Shown here piece after piece: positions 18,503-27,348 of a stretch of 64,000 nt of DNA; within the stretch, counting starts at the first letter, position 1; each line of letters opens with the position of its first letter. This stretch comes from Hugenholtzia roseola DSM 9546 (GTDB taxonomy: Bacteria; Bacteroidota; Bacteroidia; Cytophagales; Bernardetiaceae): assembly GCF_000422585.1 (NCBI RefSeq), contig NZ_KE383881.1:50205-114204 (forward strand). Reading direction: 5' to 3'. Both the position numbers and the translations under genes were made by a program. The notes under the pieces are model-generated. The model was not told the DNA's origin and searched no databases. It was given only the letters and a program-made list of their open reading frames with translations.

Positions 18503-18533
18503 AAACTTCAATAGCCGTTGGATAAAAGTTTTT
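18501..18533. terminator. Bidirectional terminator between convergent genes
   Basis: AAAAACTT (18501-18508) pairs with AAGTTTTT (18526-18533) between the DISM-SpoIIE stop and the hydrolase stop at 18540. The A-run and T-run make it usable from either side. The stem is short and AT-rich. Confidence 0.5.
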
Positions 18534-18539
18534 GCCTTT

Positions 18540-19331
18540 TTAAAACTGCTTCCAAAGCCCCAAATGGCTCGCTTTTATGATTTTGAGTTGGATATAAGGG
18601 CGTTTTTTTTGCCACTTTTTAAATTTTTTTACAAATAAAAGTGCGTCGCTTTCGGCTACGATAAGTTCGGTTTCGAAGCCCTGCCAAGCCGCCTTATTTT
18701 TTGAGGCAGGAAATAATTGTTTTCTATTCTCTCGCGCCTCAATTTTTGCATATAAAAGCCATTGATTTTCAAGTTCTTGCGTCTTTTTTTCAGATTGTAG
18801 GAAAAACAAAACTTCTCTGAACAGCAAAAACTTGCCGCCTAATTTTTTGGAAAAATCTAACCCTGAAAGAATAAGTTTTGAAAAAAAATGCTTGTTTCGC
18901 TCTAATTTCAAAAAGATTTGGAAAAGAGGGCTGCCCCAAAAAGAGGTAGCGGCGCGATACCAAAAATTGGGCAAGATGCCGTCGGGAGCGAGCAGAGTCA
19001 GTTTTTCTACCTTTTCGGGAAAAAGCAGGGCTACTTCCATTGCCAAACGGCTGCCCAAAGAGTAGCCCAGCAGGGTGAAGGTTTGAATTTGATACAAGTC
19101 AAATAAGTTTGAAAGACAAAGTTGAATTTCTCTTTTTTCCAAAACCTTTCCCACTTCGTAAAAATGAGGCGTAAAGATAAGCAAGTGCCTATCGGGGTAG
19201 CGCGTTTGGAGTTTGAGGTGAGCGGCTTGCTGCCCCAAGCCACCGAAGAAGATGAGGTACTTTTTTGCTTTTTGTTGAGAAGATTTAAAAAAAGTAAAAG
19301 GTAAGATTTGGTTTGCACTTAGATTTTTCAT
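18540..19331 (-). CDS. Alpha/beta-fold hydrolase
   Basis: The 263-residue protein has the nucleophile elbow GYSLGS at about residue 88. An acidic residue lies in the late AESDAL segment (about 222), and a histidine in ASHLGLWKQF near the very end, giving a likely Ser-Asp-His triad. An early FFGGLGQQ strand-loop (about 29) could form the oxyanion side. No signal peptide is seen, so it is probably cytoplasmic. The substrate cannot be predicted. It is transcribed alone and convergent to the phosphatase gene. A candidate -7 element lies 44 bases upstream. Confidence 0.75.
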   Translation of the reverse strand: MKNLSANQILPFTFFKSSQQKAKKYLIFFGGLGQQAAHLKLQTRYPDRHLLIFTPHFYEVGKVLEKREIQLCLSNLFDLYQIQTFTLLGYSLGSRLAMEVALLFPEKVEKLTLLAPDGILPNFWYRAATSFWGSPLFQIFLKLERNKHFFSKLILSGLDFSKKLGGKFLLFREVLFFLQSEKKTQELENQWLLYAKIEARENRKQLFPASKNKAAWQGFETELIVAESDALLFVKKFKKWQKKRPYIQLKIIKASHLGLWKQF

Positions 19332-19374
19332 ATTTTAGTGGCGATATTTTCGCTTGCGCTTCTATAAAGGTAGG

Positions 19375-19382
19375 CAAAAATA
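19375..19382 (-). promoter_or_regulatory. Candidate -7 element for the alpha/beta hydrolase
   Basis: TATTTTTG on the minus strand (TAnnTTTG) lies about 44 bases before the ATG at 19331. The -33 region is only a weak match. The element adjoins a short dispersed repeat at 19383. Confidence 0.35.
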
Positions 19383-19419
19383 GGCGTTGTTACAACGATA
19401 AAAGCCTTAAATGCACCCC
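19383..19419 (+). repeat. Second short repeat family, copy 1
   Basis: GGCGTTGTTACAACGATAAA followed by AGCCTTAAATGCACC. The reverse complement recurs at 49489-49524 with only a few changes. The core GTTGTTACAAC-like part is itself palindromic. Confidence 0.65.
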
Positions 19420-19923
19420 ACCCAAACCCCGCCCCTATTATGGCGGGGCTTTGATTCGGAATCATTTTTTTTGCATTTATGCAAAAAAAATGATTTGGTT
19501 TTCGAACCCTCCCCTATGGGGGGAGGGCAGGGTGGGGGTTCAGCAGGTTTGCACCAAGCACAAAACCCCGTTTTTTGACCTTCTGACCGTTGTAATAACG
19601 CCCAAAAATAAAAAAAAACACACCACTACCAGTGATGCGTTTTTTTGGTTGAGCTAATGCTTGACCCAAACCAATCCTATAATCGAGCAGTTTAGTGAGA
19701 AATTAAACCCCAAACTCACTAAGGTTGCATTAGCGTTTGTTGAGACTATCGTCCAGACCTGCAAGTCCAACTTTCTGACGGTGAAAGACTTGTAGGTCTT
19801 TTTGTTGAAGTGTTCTGCTTAGGTAGTATCGTTAGAAAGGCGCGGTTGCCTCTGTGTTTTTTTGTTTCAGACCTAAAATTTAAACCCAAATTAGACCCAA
19901 ATTAGACTCAATTTAGACCCAAT
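19420..19923. other. Gene-free stretch packed with short palindromes
   Basis: No convincing gene is present between the hydrolase and hemF. Visible structures are a G/C stem (CCCCGCC 19427-19433 with GGCGGGG 19442-19448), a perfect 17-bp palindromic pair (19460-19476 and 19479-19495, AATCATTTTTTTTGCAT), a CCCTCCCC/GGGGGGAGGG stem at about 19507-19527, TTAGTGAG/CTCACTAA at 19692-19722, and a 13-bp stem at 19755-19799 followed by TTTTTG. The last looks like a plus-strand terminator with no gene before it. Confidence 0.6.
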
Positions 19924-19930
19924 TTAGACC
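19872..19930 (+). repeat. Short tandem repeat of an 11-bp unit
   Basis: Four to five imperfect copies of CCAAATTAGAC (later copies CCAATTTAGAC) run up to and just into the 3' end of hemF. They are visible by eye. Confidence 0.6.
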
Positions 19931-20865
19931 AAAGAATGGCTTTTTTTGGTATCCCTTTCCAACCAATTCACGCCCTTTTTGAGTAGCGAAAGCGTATTTT
20001 GGGCTTCTGCGTCGTCTTCGGGCTGATAGTTGTAGAGCCACTGCGCCATAGGAGGCATGCTCATCAAAATAGACTCGGTTCTGCCGTTGGTATCCAAGCC
20101 AAATTTTGTACCCTTGTCATAGACCAAGTTAAATTCTACATATCTGCCTCTGCGTACCATCTGCCAATGCTTTTCCTTTTCGCCAAAAGGCAAGTCCTTG
20201 TTTTTGAGCATCAAATGGCTATAAATGGGCGCGAAAGCCTCGCCTACGGCTTGGACAAATTCCCAAATTTGCGTCTTGCTGTGGGTTGCATCTTCTTTGA
20301 GGTGGTCGAAGAAAATGCCGCCGATTCCGCGCGTTTCGTTGCGGTGTTTGAGGAAAAAGTAGTCGTCCGCCCAATTTTTAAATTTTGGATAATAACCTAT
20401 ATCAAAACGATTGCAGACCTGCGCTAATTGCTCGTGAAACCAAATGGCATCTTCGGGTGCAATGTAGTGAGGCGTGAGGTCTATACCGCCGCCAAACCAA
20501 TACACGCCGTTGGACATCTCAAAATAGCGCACGTTCATGTGTATGATAGGCACGCGCGGACTGCGTGGGTGCATGACGATAGAAACGCCAGAGGCAAAAA
20601 AATCGGCAGGCTCTAAATGTAGGGCTTGTAACATCTTTTCGGGTGCTTTGCCCCAAACAGCGGAAAAGCCAACGCCTGCTTTTTCTAAAATAGCACCATC
20701 TTGCAAGATGCGCGTTTTGCCGCCGCCGCCGCCTTCGCGCTGCCAAGCATCTACACCGAAGGTAGCCTTGCCGTCTGCTGCCGCAATCGCATCACAGATG
20801 CGCGTTTGCAAGCCTTCAAACCAAAGGGCGGCTTCGTTTTTAAAAGTGGGTGCTTGTGTGTTCAT
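19924..20865 (-). CDS. hemF: Oxygen-dependent coproporphyrinogen III oxidase
   Basis: The 313-residue enzyme decarboxylates coproporphyrinogen III to protoporphyrinogen IX using O2 in haem synthesis. Family signatures are W-Q-R-E-GGGGG near residue 46, GVGFSAVWG at about 66, SIVMHPRSPRVPIIHMNVRYF at about 95, WFGGGIDLTPHY at about 118, and the late RRGRYVEFNLVYDKGTKFGL. The ATG at 20865 gives the normal family start; the frame remains open to 21033 but that part is low-complexity. It is monocistronic. An oxygen-dependent form points to growth under air. Confidence 0.95.
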   Translation of the reverse strand: MNTQAPTFKNEAALWFEGLQTRICDAIAAADGKATFGVDAWQREGGGGGKTRILQDGAILEKAGVGFSAVWGKAPEKMLQALHLEPADFFASGVSIVMHPRSPRVPIIHMNVRYFEMSNGVYWFGGGIDLTPHYIAPEDAIWFHEQLAQVCNRFDIGYYPKFKNWADDYFFLKHRNETRGIGGIFFDHLKEDATHSKTQIWEFVQAVGEAFAPIYSHLMLKNKDLPFGEKEKHWQMVRRGRYVEFNLVYDKGTKFGLDTNGRTESILMSMPPMAQWLYNYQPEDDAEAQNTLSLLKKGVNWLERDTKKSHSLV

Positions 20866-21301
20866 ATTTTTTAGCGTTTGGGTTTCGAAATAAGATTTGG
20901 AAACAAGTATCTGCCTACCTTTTTTAGAAACTGAAAACAAGGCTTTTGGTTGTTTTGCGCTATGCTTTTTCGCGCTTTGTTTCGTTTCTTGATGCAAAGT
21001 AAGGGAATTGCAGCCACACAAAATCTGATACATGTCATCTTTTCGAAATTTTATCGAAAAAAATTAGACTTTTGAGAAGCCGCCGCTACAAAAACTTCGG
21101 ATAGGGCATTTTCTAAAAAAACGCTACTTTTGCAGCAGCAAGTAAAGTCCTTGAAGTTGCCTTTGATTTACCTTATGGCTTGTCAAATAGTTTTACGGTG
21201 AAAGTGGAACTTCGCACACCTTTGTTTTGACTCAAAAATTCCCTATCTTGGGCTTGTTTTTAGGGTTGTTTTCAAAATCTTTAAACTGCAATTTATTTAT
21301 T

Positions 21302-21814
21302 ATGCAAAATTTCAAAATCCAAATCACACGATTCCTTTCTATAACCTTTCTGATGTTTGCTTTTTGGGCAGTAGCCGCACCTTTGCAAGCCCAAGAGAAG
21401 GGCAAAAAAGAGAAGAAGAAAGGCAAAACAGAATATTACGGTGAAAAAATCTCTGCCAAAGGTGCAGTAGCGGCTTCCCAAGTGCCTACTATTTTGTCGG
21501 GCAAAGATTCGGCAAATGTCAAGGTGAAGGGTACGATTGCCGAGTGTTGTACCAAAAAAGGCTGTTGGTTGCGCGTAGAATTGGGGCAGGGCGAAGATAT
21601 GCTGGTCAAATTCAAAGATTACGGCTTTTTTGTACCCTTAGATTCTGAAAGTCGCCAAATTATTATGGACGGAGTGGTCAGGAAAGAAACCATTTCGGTA
21701 GAAACTTTGCGCCACTATGCCGAAGATGCAGGCAAGACGGCAGAAGAGATTGAAAAAATCACAGAGCCACAGACCAAATACACGTTTTTGGCGCATGGCG
21801 TGATTTTGAAATAA
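21302..21814 (+). CDS. DUF4920 domain secreted protein
   Basis: The 170-residue protein has a signal peptide (1-30, ITFLMFAFWAVAAPLQAQ) followed by a lysine-rich linker and the DUF4920 core. The core shows YYGEKISAKGAV, VKGTIAECCTKKGCWLRVEL with three cysteines, VKFKDYGFFVPLD, and a terminal FLAHGVILK. The C-C-x5-C arrangement may bind a metal, but the family function is not established. It is probably periplasmic. It ends 11 bases before a strong terminator, so it is likely transcribed alone. The ATG at 21302 is preferred to an upstream frame extension, because it sits directly at the signal peptide. Confidence 0.85.
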   Translation: MQNFKIQITRFLSITFLMFAFWAVAAPLQAQEKGKKEKKKGKTEYYGEKISAKGAVAASQVPTILSGKDSANVKVKGTIAECCTKKGCWLRVELGQGEDMLVKFKDYGFFVPLDSESRQIIMDGVVRKETISVETLRHYAEDAGKTAEEIEKITEPQTKYTFLAHGVILK

Positions 21815-21824
21815 GGGCTTTTTC

Positions 21825-21869
21825 AAAGGCTGCCTTCCGACCAGATTTTGGGTCTGAAAGCAGCCTTTT
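21825..21869 (+). terminator. Intrinsic terminator after the DUF4920 gene
   Basis: AAAGGCTGC (21825-21833) pairs with GCAGCCTTT (21860-21868), with an inner GACC/GGTC pairing, followed by TTTTATC. Confidence 0.8.
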
Positions 21870-22000
21870 ATCTCAATCTAACTTCGCGTAAGGCTCTTGT
21901 TTCTATCATATCCGTATCACACTTATTGAAACGCCCCAAAAGACAGCCGCTAAGTTTTTGCACAATGATAGGGCTTAGGTTTTGTAAAAGAATTTGTACG

Positions 22001-22008
22001 TATTTTTG
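22001..22008 (+). promoter_or_regulatory. Candidate -7 element for the 2Fe-2S reductase gene
   Basis: TATTTTTG at 22001-22008 lies 38 bases before the ATG. A TTTG at 21981-21984 gives a 16-bp spacing, a little short of the usual 19. Confidence 0.45.
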
Positions 22009-22046
22009 CAGCCGAAACCATTTACCAACACTTTAAACGTAATTTC

Positions 22047-23075
22047 ATGGCTATTAAATATCATACTTTGAAGGTAAAGGAAGTCGTGCGTGAAACTGCC
22101 GATACCATCAGTATTCACTTCAAACAACCGCTATTCAAGAAAATAAGCTACCAAGCGGGGCAGTTCCTCACCCTTACCGTAGAGGAAAATGGCAAAAAAT
22201 ACCGTCGCTCTTATTCCCTCTCGTCTGCACCTAATTTAGATGATGCCTTAGCCGTAACGGTCAAGCGTGTGCCTTCGGGTATCGTCTCGAATTGGCTCAA
22301 CGACCAAGTAAAAGAAGGCATGAAGATGGAAATTATGGAGCCAATGGGAAATTTTACCCTCGTTCCCAATAGCAGCCGCAGCCAAAGGTATTTGCTCTTT
22401 GCAGGCGGAAGCGGCATTACGCCTCTTATGTCGATGCTCAAAACGGTGTTGTCTTTTGAGCGTAATAGCTTTGTGCATCTTTTTTATAGCTCTAAAAATC
22501 AGGCAGATATTATTTTCAAAAAGCAGCTCGACTTTTGGGCGCAAAAACATGGCGATAGGCTTCAAATTCACCACTTTATTAGCCAAGACCCTGCCGCCGA
22601 CCAAATGGGCAGGCTTACAAGCGAAACCCTACAACGCCTTTTGGCTGACCTGCCCCAAGATTTGAGAAAGGAAGCCTATCTCTGCGGTCCCCAAGCCTTG
22701 ATGCAAGCCATCGAGGGCGAATTGGAGAAGGCAGGCATTACCGAAATCTTCAAAGAAAACTTCTTTGCGCCTGTGCCTTCGGAAGAAAAGGCAACGGGCA
22801 GTGATGCGGTTCAGATTAAATTGAGCGGTACAGACCACCATTTAGAAGTGCCTTCTAATAAAAGTATCTTAGATGCAGCCTTAGACGCAGGAATCGATAT
22901 GCCTTATTCTTGCCAAAGCGGACTTTGTACGGCTTGTCGTGGCAAGTGCGTGAGTGGAAAGGTGAAAATGGATACCAATGAAGCCCTTTCTGACGAAGAA
23001 ATTGCAGCAGGCTATGTCCTGACCTGCCAATCGCACCCTGTAAGTGAGGGCGTTGTGATTGATATGGACGCATAA
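22047..23075 (+). CDS. FAD/2Fe-2S oxidoreductase (ferredoxin-NADP reductase / PaaE-like)
   Basis: The 342-residue protein has three parts. An FAD-binding beta barrel (about 1-100) carries YRRSYSLSSAP. A NAD(P)-binding domain (about 105-225) carries FAGGSGITPLMSML and YLCGPQALM. A C-terminal plant-type 2Fe-2S domain (about 255-342) has the ligand pattern C-QSGL-C-TA-C (C-x4-C-x2-C) and a fourth cysteine in VLTCQSHP. It passes electrons from NAD(P)H through FAD to an iron-sulfur centre and on to an acceptor such as an oxygenase. No oxygenase gene is adjacent, so the acceptor is unknown. It is cytoplasmic and transcribed alone. Confidence 0.92.
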   Translation: MAIKYHTLKVKEVVRETADTISIHFKQPLFKKISYQAGQFLTLTVEENGKKYRRSYSLSSAPNLDDALAVTVKRVPSGIVSNWLNDQVKEGMKMEIMEPMGNFTLVPNSSRSQRYLLFAGGSGITPLMSMLKTVLSFERNSFVHLFYSSKNQADIIFKKQLDFWAQKHGDRLQIHHFISQDPAADQMGRLTSETLQRLLADLPQDLRKEAYLCGPQALMQAIEGELEKAGITEIFKENFFAPVPSEEKATGSDAVQIKLSGTDHHLEVPSNKSILDAALDAGIDMPYSCQSGLCTACRGKCVSGKVKMDTNEALSDEEIAAGYVLTCQSHPVSEGVVIDMDA

Positions 23076-23110
23076 GGGGAAAAAGCGTTAAATTCTAAAA
23101 ATTAGGTCGA

Positions 23111-23200
23111 ATGTAGGGACAAAGCATTGCCTTGTCCTATGCCCCAAACCCTAAGGGTCTTCAATACCCTTAGGGTTTAAGCCAAATTTTATTTTGTGAA
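23111..23200 (+). repeat. Long copy of the dispersed repeat with 33-nt hairpin module
   Basis: ATGTAGGGACAAAGC/GCCTTGTCC, TATGCCCC, hairpin 23146-23178 and CCAAATTTTATTTTGTG. It begins 36 bases after the reductase stop. A second, shorter stem (AACACTAAG.../...CTTAGTGTT, about 23300-23335) follows in the same gap. Confidence 0.8.
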
Positions 23201-23398
23201 AAAGCCAAAAATGCAAGATTTTAAAAGTTTTTCATAAGACTTTCTGTTTTTCGCCTGAATCGCCTTCAAGATTTTGTTGCGATTTCAAACACTAAGCAAA
23301 CACCAACACTAAGGGTCTTGAAGCTCTTAGTGTTTTTGCTCAAAAGTTGTTCTTTTATCATTAAAACCATTCTTTTTTATTACTCTTTCTTGCTTCTT

Positions 23399-24421
23399 AT
23401 GACTACTATCTCACGTCGCCTGCCTGCCGAATGGGAGCAGCAAAGCATGGTACAGCTTACCTTTCCGCACCTGCAATCTGATTGGGCAGAGGATTACGAG
23501 GAGGTTTTGCCTATTTTTATCAAAATCGCCGAGGAGATTGCCAAAAGGCAAAAACTTTTAGTCGTTTGTCAGGACAAAGAAGCGACGGCAAAGGCTCTAT
23601 CGCACCTAAGTCCGCAGCACCTGACTGTGGCTGCCATACCTTCTAACGACACTTGGGCAAGAGACCACGCGCCGCTTACGGTGATTGAAAACGGTAAAAA
23701 AGTTCATTTAGATTTTACCTTTAATGGTTGGGGTAATAAATTCAAAGCCGATTTAGACAATCAAATTACGCAGCACCTTTCGAAGCGCGATTTTTTAAAA
23801 CACAAGGTAGAAATTGTAGATTTTGTCTTGGAAGGCGGCGCGATAGAATCGGACGGCAAAGGCACTATCCTGACCACAACAAACTGCCTGCTTTCAAAAG
23901 AGCGCAATCCGAAGTTTTCAAAAGAGGAGATTGAAGAAAAAATAAAGCATTTTTTTGGGGCAAATCGCGTACTTTGGTTACAACATGGGCATCTGGAAGG
24001 CGACGATACTGATGCGCACATCGATACCTTAGCTCGCCTTTGCACCGAAGATACGATTGTGTATGTTGCGCCGCCCGAAGATAAAAGCGATAGCCACTAC
24101 CAAGAACTCGAAAAAATGCAGGAGGAGATAAAGCGTTTGCGCACAGCCGAAGGCAAGCCCTACCGCCTCTTTGCCCTGCCCTTTGCAAAGCCTGCCTTTC
24201 ACCCAAAAGATAGCCATCGCCTGCCTGCTACCTATGCTAACTTCTTGATTATCAATGGTGCAGTCTTAGTTCCTACCTACCAAGACCCTGAAAAAGATGC
24301 GCAAGCACTTGCCCTGCTTTCCGAAGTTTTCCCTGATAGGGAAATCGTAGGCATAGATTGTTTGCCCATTATCCGTCAGCATGGCTCGCTACATTGCCTC
24401 ACGATGCAATATCCTGCTTAA
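23399..24421 (+). CDS. aguA: Agmatine deiminase family protein
   Basis: The 340-residue protein belongs to the peptidyl-arginine/agmatine deiminase family, which converts agmatine to N-carbamoylputrescine. Key residues appear in NDTWARDHAP (about 80), EGGAIESDG (about 143), HLEGDDTDAHIDTLARL (the catalytic His and acidic pair, about 200) and the C-terminal nucleophile in HGSLHCLTMQ. The ATG at 23399 gives the family start MTTISRRLPAEWE; the upstream 27 residues of open frame overlap repeat DNA. The carbamoylputrescine amidase that usually completes the route to putrescine is not in the window. Confidence 0.92.
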   Translation: MTTISRRLPAEWEQQSMVQLTFPHLQSDWAEDYEEVLPIFIKIAEEIAKRQKLLVVCQDKEATAKALSHLSPQHLTVAAIPSNDTWARDHAPLTVIENGKKVHLDFTFNGWGNKFKADLDNQITQHLSKRDFLKHKVEIVDFVLEGGAIESDGKGTILTTTNCLLSKERNPKFSKEEIEEKIKHFFGANRVLWLQHGHLEGDDTDAHIDTLARLCTEDTIVYVAPPEDKSDSHYQELEKMQEEIKRLRTAEGKPYRLFALPFAKPAFHPKDSHRLPATYANFLIINGAVLVPTYQDPEKDAQALALLSEVFPDREIVGIDCLPIIRQHGSLHCLTMQYPA

Positions 24422-24480
24422 TTTTTATACCCTATTTCTATTCTAATTCTACCTCAATTTTTACTCTAATTTAAAAACCT

Positions 24481-25146
24481 ATGTCCTTATTTGTGCTAAA
24501 CCAAAACCCTTCTATCGCCCTTCAATATTTGTATGAATTGCGACATAAAGACATACAACAGGATAGGCTTCGTTTTCGCTACAATTTACAGCGGCTGGGT
24601 GAAATCTTGGCTTATGAAATTTCCAAAACCTTTGCTTATCCTACCCAAAAGATAGAAACGCCGCTGGCTACCATAAACGCACCTTCGCTCGCACAAGTGC
24701 CTATTTTATTGCCTATTTTGAGAGCGGGATTGCCTTTTTATGAAGGCTTTGCGCGTTTTTTTGATGGGGCAGATAGCGGTTTTGTGGGTGCTTATCGACA
24801 GGCACATCAAGCTGATTTGAGTTTTGATATTGATTTATTATATGCAACTTTGCCCTCTTTGGAAGGGCGCACCCTGATTTTGATAGACCCCATGCTCGCC
24901 ACTGGTAAGTCGCTTTTGAAGGTCTATCAAGCCTTAGAAAAGTTTGGAACGCCTGCACAGCTGCATATCGCTGCCGTTATTGCAAGCCAACAAGGGGCGG
25001 ATTTTATTGGTCAGAAAATTCCACAGGCTTCCCTTTGGACTGTCGGGCTTGACCCTCACCTGAACGACCATGCCTATATCGTACCCGGCTTAGGAGATGC
25101 AGGGGGATTTGGCTTTTGGTACAAAAATATAGAAAATTTATTTTAA
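24481..25146 (+). CDS. upp: Uracil phosphoribosyltransferase
   Basis: The 221-residue enzyme makes UMP from uracil and PRPP for pyrimidine salvage. Signatures are PILRAGLPFYEGF (about 78), the PRPP-binding loop LILIDPMLATGKS (about 137) and the uracil-binding VPGLGDAGGFGF near the end. The last motif reads AGGF where most family members have AGD, a small departure in a conserved loop. It lies 59 bases after the agmatine deiminase. The frame of the following histidine kinase may begin inside its last codons. Confidence 0.93.
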   Translation: MSLFVLNQNPSIALQYLYELRHKDIQQDRLRFRYNLQRLGEILAYEISKTFAYPTQKIETPLATINAPSLAQVPILLPILRAGLPFYEGFARFFDGADSGFVGAYRQAHQADLSFDIDLLYATLPSLEGRTLILIDPMLATGKSLLKVYQALEKFGTPAQLHIAAVIASQQGADFIGQKIPQASLWTVGLDPHLNDHAYIVPGLGDAGGFGFWYKNIENLF

Positions 25147-27338
25147 TATCTTCAATTTTGAAACTGCTTTTCACTTTTTTGGATATAGGCTTAGAAGCAA
25201 ATGCAGGTATTCGCCCAAAATACCAACTTCGCATGCTCAATGCGCTTTCTTTGTATATGCTGCTAACCAACTTTTTCTGGGGCTATCTCTTTCTATTCGA
25301 ATACCAAATTTCGGTAGGTGCGACTGCTTGGATTTTTGCCTTTTTATACCTTCTGCCTTTGCTTTTCAATTATTTTGGCAAAACATTATGGGCAAAAAAT
25401 AGCTACTTGCTGCTTTCCTTTCTGGGAACTTTTTTATACCAACAACTTTGGCGCGAACTCGAATCGAAGACCCTTTATTTGGGGTTGCTTATCTTAGTTG
25501 TGTTTTTGTATGATAAAGATAGCGAAAAAAAATACTGCTTTACTTTCTTATTGGCAGGGGTGATAGGCTTTTTTATCTCTGATTTCTGGACGCTTCAATT
25601 TTTCACAAGTTTTGAGTTAGAAGCACAGCTAATTAGAAGTATGTACTATCTCAATTGGCTTTCGGTGCTTACCTTTTCTATCCTTATCACGATGCTGATG
25701 ATGTATGCTTGGCAGACTTCTGAACGCTTTTTAGGAAAGGCAATAGAAGAATCCCAACAAAAAAATGAAGAATTGCAACAGCAAGACGAGGAATTGCGTC
25801 AGAATCAGGAAGAATTGCAGACCCTAAACAGTGAGCTATTGCGTCAGCAGGCTCTTTTGGAGCAGCGCGTAGAGGAACGCACACAACAGCTTAAAAATCA
25901 GGAACTTATCCTTATTCGGCAGTTGGGTATTTTAGAAAAATCGCGCAATCAGCTCAATGCCAGCAAAGAGCGGCTTTTCAAGATTTTAGACCATATCCCT
26001 TTTGGAATTTGGGTAGTGCGCCCCGATTTATACTTTCTTTATTGCAACAAAACTGCCCTCACTACCTTCGAACTCGATTTGGGAGAGGTAGCAGAGCAGC
26101 GTGTTACCAACATTTTGGAGCGGCGCAAGGTTCGTTTTCCTTCTCAAACGGCGCATCAGTGGCAGGATTTTCCGCTGCAAAAAGCCCTACAAGGCAGGGA
26201 AGGCAATCAGACTTCTTCGCTTCTTTTTCAGGTAGGAAGGAGCGATTTGCCGATAGAAATGACCGTTGCCCCTATTCGCGATTCGGAAACGGGGGAGGTA
26301 GAGTATGCCATTGCCGTTTTGCAGGATATTAGCGAGCGCAGGGGCGCAGAGGAAGTTATCAAACAAGCCTTCGAGGATTTGAAAGTTTCTGAAAGAGCTT
26401 TGCGACAGACCGCTACCCAACTGCAAGCCGCCTTAGACCGCGAAACAGAAAGCGGAAAAGCCCTTAGCAAGACGCTTTCCGAACTTAAAGAGGCGCAGTC
26501 CCAACTCATACAGTCGGAAAAAATGGCTTCTATTGGGCAAATTACGGCAGGTATCGCCCATGAAATCAATAACCCTATCAATTTTGTCAAAGGTGGCATT
26601 TTGGCTCTCCAAACGCATCTCGACGAACTATTAGAACTTATAGACCAAGAACTTAGAAAACAATTCGAGCAGCCAAACGCCGCAGAAGCAGCGATAACAG
26701 CAGAAAAGGCGCGTAACGATTCCCATAAAAAAGTGGAAAGTCATCTGAAATTATACGGGCAGGAAATTTCGCAACTTTTGGCTGATATAAACACAGGGGC
26801 AAGCCGAACTGCCGAAATTGTGAGGGCTTTGCGCAATTTTTCGCACGTAGAAAACGAGGAGCAGATGCACCTTGCCGACCTTGCCGAGTGTTTGGATACT
26901 GCCCTTCTTTTGCTCAAAGCCGAAACCAAAGACATCGATATCCTTTTTCAAGAGGAGGAAATGCCTACCCTTTACTGTTTTTCGGGGCAGATTCAGCAGG
27001 TTTTGATGAACATTCTCACCAATGCGAGCCAATCCATCAAAGAGGCACAAAAGCAAAATATCATAGAAAAGGGCGTAATTCAAATTCGAACCGAAAAAAA
27101 GGCGGATTGTGTCTATATCTACCTCACCGATAACGGTTTGGGCATGAGCGAGGAAACACAAAAGCGCATCTTCGAGCCTTTTTATACCACCAAACCCGTA
27201 GGCGAAGGCACAGGACTGGGCATGGCGATTTCCTACAACATCATACGCAAACACAGGGGGCGCATTTTGGTAGAAAGTGCCGTAGGGAAGGGCGCGACGT
27301 TTATTCTTGAATTGCCTTTGTTTTTAAAAGAAGACTAA
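25116..27338 (+). CDS. Membrane PAS-domain sensor histidine kinase
   Basis: The protein has up to 740 residues. Five to six membrane spans (about 8-195) are followed by a Q/E-rich coiled coil (about 205-285), a PAS domain (about 288-420, FGIWVVRPDLYFLYCNK), a second coil, and the kinase core. The phospho-acceptor His is in AHEINNPINF (about 481), the N box in NILTNASQSI (about 632), then DNGLGMS and GTGLGMAISYNI. It would signal to an unlinked response regulator. The start is uncertain: the ATG at 25116 lies inside upp by 31 bases, while a TTG at 25158 or ATG at 25233 are possible. No receiver gene is near. Confidence 0.9.
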   Translation: MVQKYRKFILISSILKLLFTFLDIGLEANAGIRPKYQLRMLNALSLYMLLTNFFWGYLFLFEYQISVGATAWIFAFLYLLPLLFNYFGKTLWAKNSYLLLSFLGTFLYQQLWRELESKTLYLGLLILVVFLYDKDSEKKYCFTFLLAGVIGFFISDFWTLQFFTSFELEAQLIRSMYYLNWLSVLTFSILITMLMMYAWQTSERFLGKAIEESQQKNEELQQQDEELRQNQEELQTLNSELLRQQALLEQRVEERTQQLKNQELILIRQLGILEKSRNQLNASKERLFKILDHIPFGIWVVRPDLYFLYCNKTALTTFELDLGEVAEQRVTNILERRKVRFPSQTAHQWQDFPLQKALQGREGNQTSSLLFQVGRSDLPIEMTVAPIRDSETGEVEYAIAVLQDISERRGAEEVIKQAFEDLKVSERALRQTATQLQAALDRETESGKALSKTLSELKEAQSQLIQSEKMASIGQITAGIAHEINNPINFVKGGILALQTHLDELLELIDQELRKQFEQPNAAEAAITAEKARNDSHKKVESHLKLYGQEISQLLADINTGASRTAEIVRALRNFSHVENEEQMHLADLAECLDTALLLLKAETKDIDILFQEEEMPTLYCFSGQIQQVLMNILTNASQSIKEAQKQNIIEKGVIQIRTEKKADCVYIYLTDNGLGMSEETQKRIFEPFYTTKPVGEGTGLGMAISYNIIRKHRGRILVESAVGKGATFILELPLFLKED

Positions 27339-27348
27339 AAATTAGAAA

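Noticed and set aside
19440-19530. tRNA or attC-like element in the 19.4 kb gap
   Set aside because: No T-loop or anticodon arm pattern, and no integrase gene nearby.
25116-25146. A frameshift or fusion joining upp and the histidine kinase
   Set aside because: The frames simply overlap at their ends. Both proteins are complete, and an alternative start removes the overlap.
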